Source: Marinisporobacter sp.
GTDB lineage: Bacteria; Bacillota; Clostridia; Peptostreptococcales; Thermotaleaceae
Assembly: GCA_025210395.1 (NCBI GenBank)
Contig: JAOARV010000044.1
Location: 1 to 59,375, forward strand
Direction of reading: 5' to 3'
Length of the DNA stretch: 59,375 bases
Under the pieces are notes generated by a model. The model was not told the origin of the DNA. It saw only the letters and a program-made list of their open reading frames with translations, and ran no database searches. A program made the position numbers and the translations under genes. Numbering within the stretch: the first letter of the stretch is position 1; the number at the start of each line of letters is the position of its first letter. This document shows, piece by piece, positions 8,525 through 17,110 of this stretch.

Positions 8525-8553
8525 AGGATAATCCTATTTCTTATATTTGTCAA
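8525..8553 (-). promoter_or_regulatory. Promoter reading into the truncated tRNA-Arg
   Basis: On the minus strand TTGACA (8548-8553), 17 bases and TATCCT (8525-8530), about 20 bases before the tRNA 5' end. An AATAGGAT/ATCCTATT inverted repeat (8523-8539) overlaps the -10. It starts just after the stop codon of the selenoprotein gene. Confidence 0.6.
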
Positions 8554-8555
8554 GG

Positions 8556-8849
8556 CTACAATATACTTATTCCTTGTATTTCTATTTGCTTAAACACAAG
8601 GTAATTTCTAAGGACTAATCTTAAAGTATTTTCTACACGAGCACCTTTATATACATATACATTTATACCATCTACTTGAAAATAATCGTATTCCTCTAAA
8701 GATGACGGTTCCATTGCCCTAGCATAGGGCATAGGTGTATGGGCTCAACATAAGGAACTTACTTGAAGTTTTACAGTTATAGCTTTTTTATTCTTGTTTA
8801 TTAAATATTCTTTTAATTTTTCTTCTATAATAATCTTCAAGTTTTTCAT
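8556..8849 (-). CDS. Probable selenoprotein with Cys-Sec motif (97 aa, UGA read-through)
   Basis: From ATG 8847-8849 the frame stays open to TAG at 8556 except for one TGA (8745-8747). The product reads KLQVSSLC-U-AHTPMPYARA in the middle and continues in frame through YDYFQVDGINVYVYKG to LVLRNYLVFKQIEIQGISIL, a well-formed protein end. This matches what I recall of the small clostridial CC/Se motif family, in which a Cys-Cys pair is Cys-Sec in some members. A 7-bp hairpin lies just after the UGA, with its loop 20 bases downstream and a G in the loop, as bacterial SECIS elements require. A TTG at 8838-8840 with AGAAAGG upstream could be the start instead of ATG. It follows the carboxypeptidase gene by 16 bases. 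An ordinary gene call would miss or split it. Function is unknown; a redox role is inferred. Confidence 0.7.
8715..8731 (-). promoter_or_regulatory. Candidate bacterial SECIS hairpin
   Basis: TGCCCTA / TAGGGCA, a perfect 7-bp stem with loop TGC, inside the coding frame. The loop begins 20 bases after the in-frame UGA and has G at its second position, both within the accepted bacterial SECIS pattern. An outer CCAT/ATGG pairing may extend it across a one-sided bulge. Confidence 0.6.
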
Positions 8850-8865
8850 CCTTTCTATTTTTTCC

Positions 8866-10044
8866 TTACATCACATTAGATATTAAACTTCCTACCACAG
8901 ACCAGAAATTTTTTATAAATACTTTAAAAGGGATCTTTTTCACATCTCGATCACTGATGAGATCCATCGTTATGACTTTATCGTTGTATAATGTAACTTT
9001 CATCTCTCCAAGCTTTTGCCCTTTTACAATTGGAAAAGGCATATCTTCTAATAAAGCAACTTCTCTACCCTTTTCTATTTTATTTTTTTCTCCAAAACCC
9101 CAAACATTTTCCTTTGCTAAAAGCTTTATGGGTAGCTCTTTTGCCTCCCATAAATTGATTTCTTCAATAGGCTCTTCTACTTTTATGATTCTTTTTTTTA
9201 TGAAATTATCCATTCCATAATTTAAAAGCTTTTCACTTTCACGAACTCGACTCCAATCACTTTTTGTTCCAAGGATTACAGAAATCAATCTAAAATCCTT
9301 TTCATCTTCACTTTGTTTGTTCACGTTCATAGTAGAAGTTAAACAAAATCCTGCTTCACTCGTATATCCTGTTTTTAATCCATCTACATTAGGTATCACC
9401 TTTAAAAGACCATTGGTGCTTTTTTTATAGAAATTTCTTTCTGGATTTTGATAGAATTCTTGATCTGTAAGGGGTAATATTTCTTCTTTATAATTCCGAA
9501 TAATATATTTTGCTAGTATTCCTATGTCTCTTGCACTCATCCTATTTCCTTCGCCTACTTCTGGCATCCCATTAGGATTTACAAAATGAGTATCTACCAT
9601 TCCTAACCTATTAGCTTTTTCATTCATCATCTTTACAAAGTCTTCCATACTTCCACCTACATACTCTGCAATAGCAAAGGCTGCATCATTTGCAGATACG
9701 ATCATCATAGTCTCTATAAGTTCTCTTAATTTTATCTTCTCTCCTGCCTTTAATCTATAGGTTGCTCCTTTTTCATTTGCTGCTCTGTGGCTTATGATTA
9801 CTACATCCTCCATAGAAACCTTTCCTTTTTCTACAGCTTCTATAGCAACAAGATACGTCATTAATTTTGTAATACTAGCTGGTGCAAAGCGTTCTTCTAC
9901 ATTTTTAGAAAATAATATTTCTCCTGATGTCTCTTCTATAAGCAATGCAGCTCGTGCATTCACGTTAACTTTAGTATCTGCAAAACTCACTGGACTATTT
10001 AGTAATAGAATAAATGTAATGATAGTTACTGTAAGTCTTCTCAA
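8866..10044 (-). CDS. dacF: D-alanyl-D-alanine carboxypeptidase (DacF-like)
   Basis: Penicillin-binding peptidase S11 that trims the terminal D-Ala of peptidoglycan stem peptides outside the membrane. It has an N-terminal signal peptide (LTVTIITFILLLNSPVSFA), the active-site PASITK with Ser57 and Lys60, SAN at 117-119 and KTG at 224-226. A C-terminal beta domain (PBP5_C type) ends in a probable amphipathic membrane anchor (FKVFIKNFWSVVGSLI). Length (392 aa) is normal for DacF. The start is TTG at 10042-10044, 7 bases from AAGGGGGA; no better ATG exists nearby. The Sec-containing small gene follows by 16 bases, so the two may share a transcript. Confidence 0.9.
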   Translation of the reverse strand: MRRLTVTIITFILLLNSPVSFADTKVNVNARAALLIEETSGEILFSKNVEERFAPASITKLMTYLVAIEAVEKGKVSMEDVVIISHRAANEKGATYRLKAGEKIKLRELIETMMIVSANDAAFAIAEYVGGSMEDFVKMMNEKANRLGMVDTHFVNPNGMPEVGEGNRMSARDIGILAKYIIRNYKEEILPLTDQEFYQNPERNFYKKSTNGLLKVIPNVDGLKTGYTSEAGFCLTSTMNVNKQSEDEKDFRLISVILGTKSDWSRVRESEKLLNYGMDNFIKKRIIKVEEPIEEINLWEAKELPIKLLAKENVWGFGEKNKIEKGREVALLEDMPFPIVKGQKLGEMKVTLYNDKVITMDLISDRDVKKIPFKVFIKNFWSVVGSLISNVM

Positions 10045-10085
10045 TGTATCTTCCCCCTTATCTATATATTAAAGGAAAAGCATGA

Positions 10086-10119
10086 AGAAAACCACAGGTA
10101 TTTTTTCCTGTGGTTTTCT
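10086..10119. terminator. Terminator after the M1 peptidase gene
   Basis: AGAAAACCACAGG / CCTGTGGTTTTCT, 13 bp with an 8-base loop. It lies 5 bases after the peptidase stop and upstream of dacF. Confidence 0.75.
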
Positions 10120-10123
10120 ATTA

Positions 10124-11626
10124 TTACTGTGCAAGCAACCATTTATTAAAAAGAGAATCTAGATCATCTCCTGTCACTTCTTCACAGATTCTTTTAAAGT
10201 CCTCTGTAGTAACATTCTTAAAGCGATAAGCTTCATAATATTTTTTCATGATCTCATAGAATTTTTCTTCCCCATATTTTTCATAAATGGTATTTAAAAA
10301 CATAGCCCCTTTATTATAGACTAAAGTTCCATAATCCTCCCAACCTTCAAATTCGTTTAATGGTCTTAAAATCGTTTCATTGGTTATCGTTGATGCAACA
10401 TCATTATATTGTTCCTCATGCATATACTTATGGTATTCTCTTCCTTTTTGTTTTCCAAATATTTCTCTGGCATAAACAACCTCTGAATAAGAGGTTAAGC
10501 TTTCATCGAGCCACGCTTCATCAATTTCATCATTGCCAACAACGCCATACCACCATTGATGCCCAGTTTCATGAACAATAACCATTTCTAGATAATTACC
10601 ATAATCATTGGTATAAGCATTTTTATCAATAAATACGATTCCTGGATACTCCATACCACTAGGGAAATTTGTCTGTACTACTGAATACTGTCCATAAGGA
10701 TATTTTCCATATGCTCTATTGAAGGTCTTTAATGATTTCTCTGCTGCCTCTATTGCTAAATCTGCCCTTCCCTGTTTTACATCTTCCATAAAATACATCT
10801 TTAAAGTAGTCCCTTCTACATCCTTCTTCACTACTTCAAAGTCTTTGCTCATTACAACAGCAAAATCACGCATAAGCTTTGCTTCTATATCCCAATTTCT
10901 TTTACTTCCCACAACTTCATCTTTTAAAATATTTCCTGATGCTGCTACAATAAAATCCTTTGGCGTTTCTATGTGTACATGATAATTGCTTATATCACTA
11001 TAAAAAGGATCTCCTAGAGGATAGTATGGATCTAAATTCCATCCACTTTCATCATAAACAGCTGCAATAGGATACCAGTTTCCAAGATTAAAGGTATTGT
11101 CCCCATATCCAAACCGTTCCTGAGCAGGAGGTATTTTTATAATATATGTCATCTCTATTAAAGCTTCATCATTAGGTTCTAGCACCTTAGCTAGTGACAC
11201 TTTCATGATGGTTTGCCCGTCTCCTTTAAATTCATAATCTATCGGTTCTCCATCCACCAGTACTTTTTCTATGTTAATATACCCAGGGTTAAATCCATTC
11301 GGATAAGCACGGTCAAAATTATCCATCAAAAATGGAGCTGTTTCCTTTTTCCGAAAACTATTTGGATATAAATGAAAGTAAACTTCTCCTAATGAAGTAT
11401 TTTCTTTGTTGATATAATTAACCTTTTGTGTTCCTTTAATGGTAGCATCCTCTGGAGAAAACACCATAGCCATACTATATTGATCCATCTTTTCAGGATC
11501 TATCCCATTATAATCTTCTACAATCAATGTAGGATGTGCATTTTTCTCTATTTTTTTCTCTATTTCTTTTTCATTACATCCTATCAATAATAATATACTT
11601 AACAATATCAGCCCTAATTTTTTCAT
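10124..11626 (-). CDS. Lipoprotein M1-family metallopeptidase
   Basis: Zinc aminopeptidase-like protein of about 500 aa anchored outside the membrane. From the ATG at 11624-11626 (GGAGG upstream) it starts MKKLGLILLSILLLIGC, a lipoprotein signal with Cys17. The M1 signature is present: FPSGMEYPG in place of GAMEN, HETGHQWWYG (zinc ligands His352 and His356, catalytic Glu353) and DEAWLDESLT giving the third ligand Glu375. The C-terminal helical repeat domain of large aminopeptidases is absent. It probably cleaves extracellular peptides for import. An in-frame codon further upstream (11662) lacks a ribosome-binding site. It stands alone between two terminators. Confidence 0.85.
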   Translation of the reverse strand: MKKLGLILLSILLLIGCNEKEIEKKIEKNAHPTLIVEDYNGIDPEKMDQYSMAMVFSPEDATIKGTQKVNYINKENTSLGEVYFHLYPNSFRKKETAPFLMDNFDRAYPNGFNPGYINIEKVLVDGEPIDYEFKGDGQTIMKVSLAKVLEPNDEALIEMTYIIKIPPAQERFGYGDNTFNLGNWYPIAAVYDESGWNLDPYYPLGDPFYSDISNYHVHIETPKDFIVAASGNILKDEVVGSKRNWDIEAKLMRDFAVVMSKDFEVVKKDVEGTTLKMYFMEDVKQGRADLAIEAAEKSLKTFNRAYGKYPYGQYSVVQTNFPSGMEYPGIVFIDKNAYTNDYGNYLEMVIVHETGHQWWYGVVGNDEIDEAWLDESLTSYSEVVYAREIFGKQKGREYHKYMHEEQYNDVASTITNETILRPLNEFEGWEDYGTLVYNKGAMFLNTIYEKYGEEKFYEIMKKYYEAYRFKNVTTEDFKRICEEVTGDDLDSLFNKWLLAQ

Positions 11627-11849
11627 CTCAAGCCTCCTACCTAGATTTCTCAAAGAAAACATTCATTCATGATAAATTCTTTGAGCCCATTAAAAATCCT
11701 GTTTTATTCTTTATATTTCATCATAAAAACAGTGTCTTCACAAAATGTAACAGGATCATCATTAATTTAATATTCAACCTATCTATCTAAAATATATCAT
11801 ACTTTCTTTACAACTGTGTAACAAAAGTACAACCCCTGAATATAATATA

Positions 11850-11882
11850 AAAGCCACTCATCCAAATCGAATGGGTGGCTTT
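11850..11882 (-). terminator. serA terminator
   Basis: AAAGCCACTCAT / ATGGGTGGCTTT (one wobble) with a 9-base loop, 4 bases after the serA stop; on the minus strand a short T-rich stretch follows. Confidence 0.7.
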
Positions 11883-11885
11883 ATT

Positions 11886-13478
11886 TTAAAGTCTTACATA
11901 TTTTGCCCATAATACATTTTCTTTTTGCATCAACTTTTCTAAACTATTATTAGATACTTCATCATCTATTGTTAAAACCATCAACGCCTCTTTTCCTATA
12001 GCATTTCTTCCTACTTGCATGGTTCCAACATTGATCTTTTCTTCTCCAAGTCCCATACCAATATGTCCAATCACACCTGGAACGTCCATATTTTGTACAA
12101 ACAACATATGCTTTGTTGGATTCACATCCACTTCGTATCCTTCAATTTTTACAATTCTTCCTTCTTTTTTAGAAGATAGATTTCCTGCAATAACAAATGT
12201 CTTTTCTTTAGTACCAATTTTTATTTCAATATAATCTGTATACCCATTATAATTTTCTTTTATTTTTCTTTGCTCTATACCAATCCCTCTTTGCTCGGCT
12301 AGTAGCTTTGCATTAATATAATTTACTTTATCTTCTACTACAGGTTGTAAAAGTCCTTTTGTAAAGGCAATGGTACTCATCTCTACATCTTGATTTGCAA
12401 CACTTCCCCAATACTCAATGCTTACATGCTCAATAGGGTCATGATGTAATTGATAATAGATTTTTCCTAACTTCTCCATTAATTCAATATATGGTTTCAT
12501 CACGGCTAATTCATCTCTATGAAGAGTAGGAAGATTCACTGCATTGGGTACGATTTCTCCGTTCAATGCATTCACTACCTGTTCTGCTACTGTAACGCCT
12601 ACATTGATTTGTGCCTCTATTGTACTTGCTCCAATATGTGGTGTTACAATAACATTATCATATTCAAATAATGGATTATTCAAGCTAGGTTCTTCCTCAT
12701 GTACATCTAGTCCTGCACTGGCAATTTTTCCACTTTGAATTCCTTTTAATAATGCTTTTTCATTAATGATTCCGCCTCTTGCATCATTTACAAGTCTCAC
12801 CCCTGGCTTCATCCACTCAATTTCTTGTTCTCCAATCATACCATCGGTTTCTTTTGTCTTTGGTGTATGCACGGTGATAAAATCAGATTCTTCTATTAAC
12901 CCTTTTAAAGTATCTCTTTTCTCAACTTTAAATCTTTTAAATCTCTCATCTGCAATATATGGATCATATGCAATTACTTTCATTCCAAAAGCATTCATTC
13001 TTGTGGCTACTAAAGAACCAATTCTACCAAGACCTATGATTCCTAAAGTTTTATTATAAAGCTCCACTCCTTTAAATCTATTTCTTTCCCATTTTCCTGA
13101 TTTGATATAGTTATTTGCTTGGGTTACATTTCTTGATACACCTAATAAAAGAGTAATAGCAAGCTCAGCTGCTGACATAGTATTACTAGCTGGTGTATTG
13201 GCTACGATAATTCCTCTCTTTGTTGCTTCTGGTAAATTTATATTATCTGTACCATTTCCTGCTCTTCCTACAACTTTTAATTTGGGTGCTCTCTCCATCA
13301 ATTCTTTATTAATTTTTGTAGCACTTCTAACGATAATGGCATCATACGCATGTATTCTTTCTAATAATTCTTCTCTTGTTAGATTAAGGCAAACGTCTAC
13401 ATCCAAATGCTTCTCAAGTAACTTTACTCCCTCGTTATCTACTTTTTCCGTAATAATTACTTTTTTTCTATTTTCCAT
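11886..13478 (-). CDS. serA: D-3-phosphoglycerate dehydrogenase
   Basis: Oxidises 3-phosphoglycerate to 3-phosphohydroxypyruvate, the first step of serine synthesis. The NAD-binding loop LGIIGLGRIGS sits near residue 145, the catalytic region PHIGASTIEAQ near 280, and the protein has the long form (530 aa) with an intervening ASB domain and a C-terminal ACT domain (HMLFVQNMDVPGVIGHIG) that binds serine in relatives. The ATG at 13476-13478 lies 8 bases from TAGGAG; an ATG six bases earlier is too close. Expression is controlled by the T-box leader upstream, whose specifier reads TCC (Ser), so the gene is induced by uncharged tRNA-Ser. Confidence 0.95.
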   Translation of the reverse strand: MENRKKVIITEKVDNEGVKLLEKHLDVDVCLNLTREELLERIHAYDAIIVRSATKINKELMERAPKLKVVGRAGNGTDNINLPEATKRGIIVANTPASNTMSAAELAITLLLGVSRNVTQANNYIKSGKWERNRFKGVELYNKTLGIIGLGRIGSLVATRMNAFGMKVIAYDPYIADERFKRFKVEKRDTLKGLIEESDFITVHTPKTKETDGMIGEQEIEWMKPGVRLVNDARGGIINEKALLKGIQSGKIASAGLDVHEEEPSLNNPLFEYDNVIVTPHIGASTIEAQINVGVTVAEQVVNALNGEIVPNAVNLPTLHRDELAVMKPYIELMEKLGKIYYQLHHDPIEHVSIEYWGSVANQDVEMSTIAFTKGLLQPVVEDKVNYINAKLLAEQRGIGIEQRKIKENYNGYTDYIEIKIGTKEKTFVIAGNLSSKKEGRIVKIEGYEVDVNPTKHMLFVQNMDVPGVIGHIGMGLGEEKINVGTMQVGRNAIGKEALMVLTIDDEVSNNSLEKLMQKENVLWAKYVRL

Positions 13479-13594
13479 TTCCATCGCTCCTATTCTATAT
13501 TCAAATCTCAATATCCGTCAAAATATTCTGTATATTCTTTATGCACAGATTGCTCTTTTTCTCGATTCCATGAAATATGATTTTTGATAAATAA

Positions 13595-13857
13595 AAAACC
13601 CGTCCTTAAATCAATCAAGGACGGGGACATTCATCCACGTGGTACCACCTGTTTTCACTGCATACACAGTCTCTTTTTTGATAACGAGATCTTTCCCGGT
13701 ATAAGTTTTTTACCCTTATACAGCTTCTGGTCGGATTCAATAACCTTTCCTATCGATTCACACCATCCATCGACTCTCTGAAAGCAAAGTATTATTTACT
13801 ACTACCATTCACAGCCTTTTCATATAAACACTTTAACGAAGTAAAGTTTTTTTGATT
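13595..13857 (-). promoter_or_regulatory. T-box leader (tRNA-Ser) of serA
   Basis: The T-box core reads AACAGGTGGTACCACGTGG on the minus strand near 13632-13652, followed by the terminator CCCGTCCTT...AAGGACGGG with a T-run (about 13596-13625). Stem I holds GAATCCGACC near 13731-13740, with specifier codon TCC (serine). Apical GNUG-like and AGAGAG elements are visible upstream. Confidence 0.9.
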
Positions 13858-13863
13858 ACGCTT

Positions 13864-13892
13864 ATTATATTATTTATACGCTATAAAATCAA
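13864..13892 (-). promoter_or_regulatory. serA leader promoter
   Basis: TTGATT (13887-13892), 17 bases, TATAAT (13864-13869) on the minus strand, just upstream of the T-box stem I. Confidence 0.65.
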
Positions 13893-13921
13893 TAGTAAAT
13901 TTAATTTTTTGAATAAAATTT

Positions 13922-16900
13922 TTATTTTAAATATTCATCAATTGTTTTATATTCTATTTCTTCTTTATTTTTTTCTATATCAATAGCTATTTTAAAAATT
14001 CTTGCTGTATCAATACTCGTAAATATAGGAAGTCTATGTTCACTCATTTTTCTTCTGATTCTAAAGCCTAAGCTATATTTATTATTTCCTCTTGTAGGTG
14101 TATTGATCATCATGTTGATCGTTCCATCTGCAATGCGTTTGTCTACTTCAAAGAGTGGAATTGTTTCACAAGAAACATCATGTTTCTTTAAAAAGTTAGC
14201 TGTTCCCACAGAACCATATAATTTGAAGCCTAGTTCTTCATAGCTCTTGATGATTTCTAAACCTTCTTCTTTATCAACAGCCTTTAAGCTAACATAGATA
14301 GCTCCTTTAGTAGGAATTTTGATTCCCGATGCTTTAAGTCCTTTGTAGATAGCTTTATTTAAGTCTTTATCTACTCCTAATACTTCTCCAGTAGACTTCA
14401 TTTCAGGCCCTAGGGACATATCTACATCCGCAAGCTTTTCCCCTGAGAAAACAGGTACTTTAACAGCATATAGGTCTTTATTTTCCATGAGTCCTGTTCC
14501 ATAGTTTGTATCCTTTAGTTTATTTCCAAGCATAGCATCTACTGCTAGCTTTACCATGGGTACACCTGTTACTTTACTTAAGATTGGAACGGTTCTTGAT
14601 GCTCTTGGATTTACTTCTATTACATATACTTCTTTTCCATCAAACACATATTGAATATTTACAAGTCCCACTACATTTAAGCCTTTTGCGATTTTTCTTG
14701 TATAATCTACTAATTTTTGTATCGTTTCTTCATTCAGCGTTACATATGGATATATAGTAATACTATCTCCTGAGTGAACTCCTGTTCTTTCAACATGTTC
14801 CATAATTCCTGGGATTAATATATCTTCTCCATCCCCTATAGCATCTACTTCTATCTCTGTTCCTTTTACATATTTATCTATAAGTACTGGATATTTTCTA
14901 GATAAGCTTACTGCTTCTTTTAAATAATTTTCAAGTCCTGCTTGATCATATACAACCTGCATTGCACGTCCACCTATTACATAGGATGGTCTCACCACTA
15001 CTGGGTATCCTAATTTCTCTACTGTATCTAGTGCTTCTTCTATACTTGTAACAGCTCTTCCCGTAGGACTTGGAATATTTAATTCTTCTAAGAAGCTTCT
15101 GAATTTATCTCGATCTTCTGCTATATCCATGGACTGATAAGAGGTTCCTAGTATATTTACCCCTCTTTCATAAAGCTTAGGGGCTAGGTTTACAGAGGTT
15201 TGCCCCCCTAATTGAAGGACTACCCCCTCTGGCTTTTCATTTTCGATAACATTCATTACATCATCTATATATAATGATTCAAAATATAGTTTATCTGCTG
15301 TATCAAAATCTGTACTTACTGTCTCTGGGTTATTATTGATAATGATGGATTCATATCCTGCCTCTTTAATTGCCCATACTCCATGGACACAAGAGTAATC
15401 AAATTCGATTCCCTGTCCGATTCGAATAGGTCCTGATCCGAGTACTAATATTTTCTTCTTGTCACTAATAATGTTTTCATCTTCCTCTTCATAGCAAGAG
15501 TAGTAGTAAGGAGTTTGTGCATCAAATTCTCCACTACAGGTATCTACCATTTTGTAGACAGGTGCAATTTCTTTCTTTTTTCTCATTTTTTCTACTTCAG
15601 TATGATCCATTCCTTTTAAATCACTTATTTCTTTATCTGTAAAACCCATTTCTTTTGCTTCATAAAGTAGCTTTTCGTCTAGATCTTCTGTCTTTATTCT
15701 ATTTTCCATCTTAATAATATTTACTAACCCATTTAAGAACCATGGATCTACCTTTGTTCGATCGTGAAGTTCTTTTACGGTTATTCCCCTTCTTAAAGCT
15801 TCTGCAAGGGCGAATATTCTTTCATCATCACATAAATCAATCTTCTTGAATAAATTTTCTTTATTCATCTCCATCATAGAAAACATTCTAAGTCCTGTAA
15901 ACTTTCCTTCTAATGAAGTTAAAGATTTAAGAAGGGCACTTTCAAAGCTTCTGCTAATTGCCATTACTTCTCCTGTTGCTTTCATCTGAGTTCCAAGGGT
16001 TCTAGATGCCTTACTAAATTTATCAAAGGGCCATTTAGGGAATTTTACTACAATATAGTCAAGGGCTGGCTCAAAGCATGCACTTGAATTCTTTGTTACA
16101 TAGTTTTTTAGTTCATCTAAACTAAAGCCTATACCGATTTTAGCACCAATCTTTGCGATAGGATATCCTGCTGCCTTTGAAGCTAAAGCACTAGAACGAC
16201 TTACCCTTGGATTTACTTCTATAACGATATAGTTATTACTCTTTGGGTCTAGTGCAAACTGAATGTTACATCCACCTTCAATTTTTAAGCTTCTAATGAT
16301 TTTAATAGATGATTGTCTTAACATCTGATATTCTTGATCTCTTAAGGTTTGCGAAGGCGCAACTACAATACTATCTCCTGTATGTACCCCTACAGGGTCC
16401 ATATTTTCCATATTACAGATAATGATACAATTGTCCTTTTTATCTCTTATAACTTCATATTCAATTTCCTTCCACCCTGCAACACTTTGCTCCAAAAGAA
16501 TTTGTCCAATAGGACTATTTTCAATTCCTCTTTGGCATATTTCAATCAACTCATCATAGTTACTTGCAATACCCCCACCTGTTCCGCCTAAAGTGTATGC
16601 TGGTCTGATGATTACTGGATACCCATACTTTTCAACAAAGTCTTCACATTCCTTGATCTTTGTTGCAATAATACTCATCGGGATGGGTTCATCTATTTCT
16701 AGCATAAGCTCTTTAAAAGCTTCTCGATCCTCTGCTTTTTTGATGGTTTCACTATCAGTCCCTAATAGTCTTACACCATATTTATCTAGGATTCCCTCTT
16801 CTTTTAGCTGCATAGATAGATTCAGTCCTGTTTGCCCCCCAAAGCCTGCTAAAATTCCATCTGGTTTTTCCTGACTAATAATTTTTTCTAAGCTTTCTAC

Positions 16901-17110
16901 ATTTAATGGCTCTATATATACTCGATCTGCTACATTTGTATCTGTCATGATTGTAGCAGGATTGCTGTTTACAAGGATTGTTTCAATTCCTTCTTCTTTT
17001 ATAGCCTTACAAGCCTGCGTTCCTGAATAATCAAACTCTGCTGCCTGACCTATGATGATAGGGCCTGAACCAATAATCATCACCTTTTTTAAGCTTTTGT
17101 CTATTGGCAT
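13922..17110 (-). CDS. carB: Carbamoyl-phosphate synthase large subunit
   Basis: Makes carbamoyl phosphate from bicarbonate, ammonia (delivered from CarA) and two ATP, feeding pyrimidine and arginine synthesis. 1062 aa, normal length. The two homologous ATP-grasp halves are clear: KKVMIIGSGPIIIGQAAEFD at the N-terminus and KKILVLGSGPIRIGQGIEFD near residue 555; each has its VEVNPRxSR metal-binding segment. The C-terminal MGS-like allosteric domain (about 930-1062) is present. AAAGGAGG precedes the ATG, and the start overlaps the end of carA by 10 bases, indicating translational coupling. Confidence 0.97.
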   Translation of the reverse strand: MPIDKSLKKVMIIGSGPIIIGQAAEFDYSGTQACKAIKEEGIETILVNSNPATIMTDTNVADRVYIEPLNVESLEKIISQEKPDGILAGFGGQTGLNLSMQLKEEGILDKYGVRLLGTDSETIKKAEDREAFKELMLEIDEPIPMSIIATKIKECEDFVEKYGYPVIIRPAYTLGGTGGGIASNYDELIEICQRGIENSPIGQILLEQSVAGWKEIEYEVIRDKKDNCIIICNMENMDPVGVHTGDSIVVAPSQTLRDQEYQMLRQSSIKIIRSLKIEGGCNIQFALDPKSNNYIVIEVNPRVSRSSALASKAAGYPIAKIGAKIGIGFSLDELKNYVTKNSSACFEPALDYIVVKFPKWPFDKFSKASRTLGTQMKATGEVMAISRSFESALLKSLTSLEGKFTGLRMFSMMEMNKENLFKKIDLCDDERIFALAEALRRGITVKELHDRTKVDPWFLNGLVNIIKMENRIKTEDLDEKLLYEAKEMGFTDKEISDLKGMDHTEVEKMRKKKEIAPVYKMVDTCSGEFDAQTPYYYSCYEEEDENIISDKKKILVLGSGPIRIGQGIEFDYSCVHGVWAIKEAGYESIIINNNPETVSTDFDTADKLYFESLYIDDVMNVIENEKPEGVVLQLGGQTSVNLAPKLYERGVNILGTSYQSMDIAEDRDKFRSFLEELNIPSPTGRAVTSIEEALDTVEKLGYPVVVRPSYVIGGRAMQVVYDQAGLENYLKEAVSLSRKYPVLIDKYVKGTEIEVDAIGDGEDILIPGIMEHVERTGVHSGDSITIYPYVTLNEETIQKLVDYTRKIAKGLNVVGLVNIQYVFDGKEVYVIEVNPRASRTVPILSKVTGVPMVKLAVDAMLGNKLKDTNYGTGLMENKDLYAVKVPVFSGEKLADVDMSLGPEMKSTGEVLGVDKDLNKAIYKGLKASGIKIPTKGAIYVSLKAVDKEEGLEIIKSYEELGFKLYGSVGTANFLKKHDVSCETIPLFEVDKRIADGTINMMINTPTRGNNKYSLGFRIRRKMSEHRLPIFTSIDTARIFKIAIDIEKNKEEIEYKTIDEYLK

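Noticed and set aside
8556..8849. Pseudogene caused by a nonsense mutation
   Set aside because: Only one stop occurs, it falls at a Cys-Sec motif position and a SECIS-like hairpin follows; the rest of the frame is intact to a proper stop.
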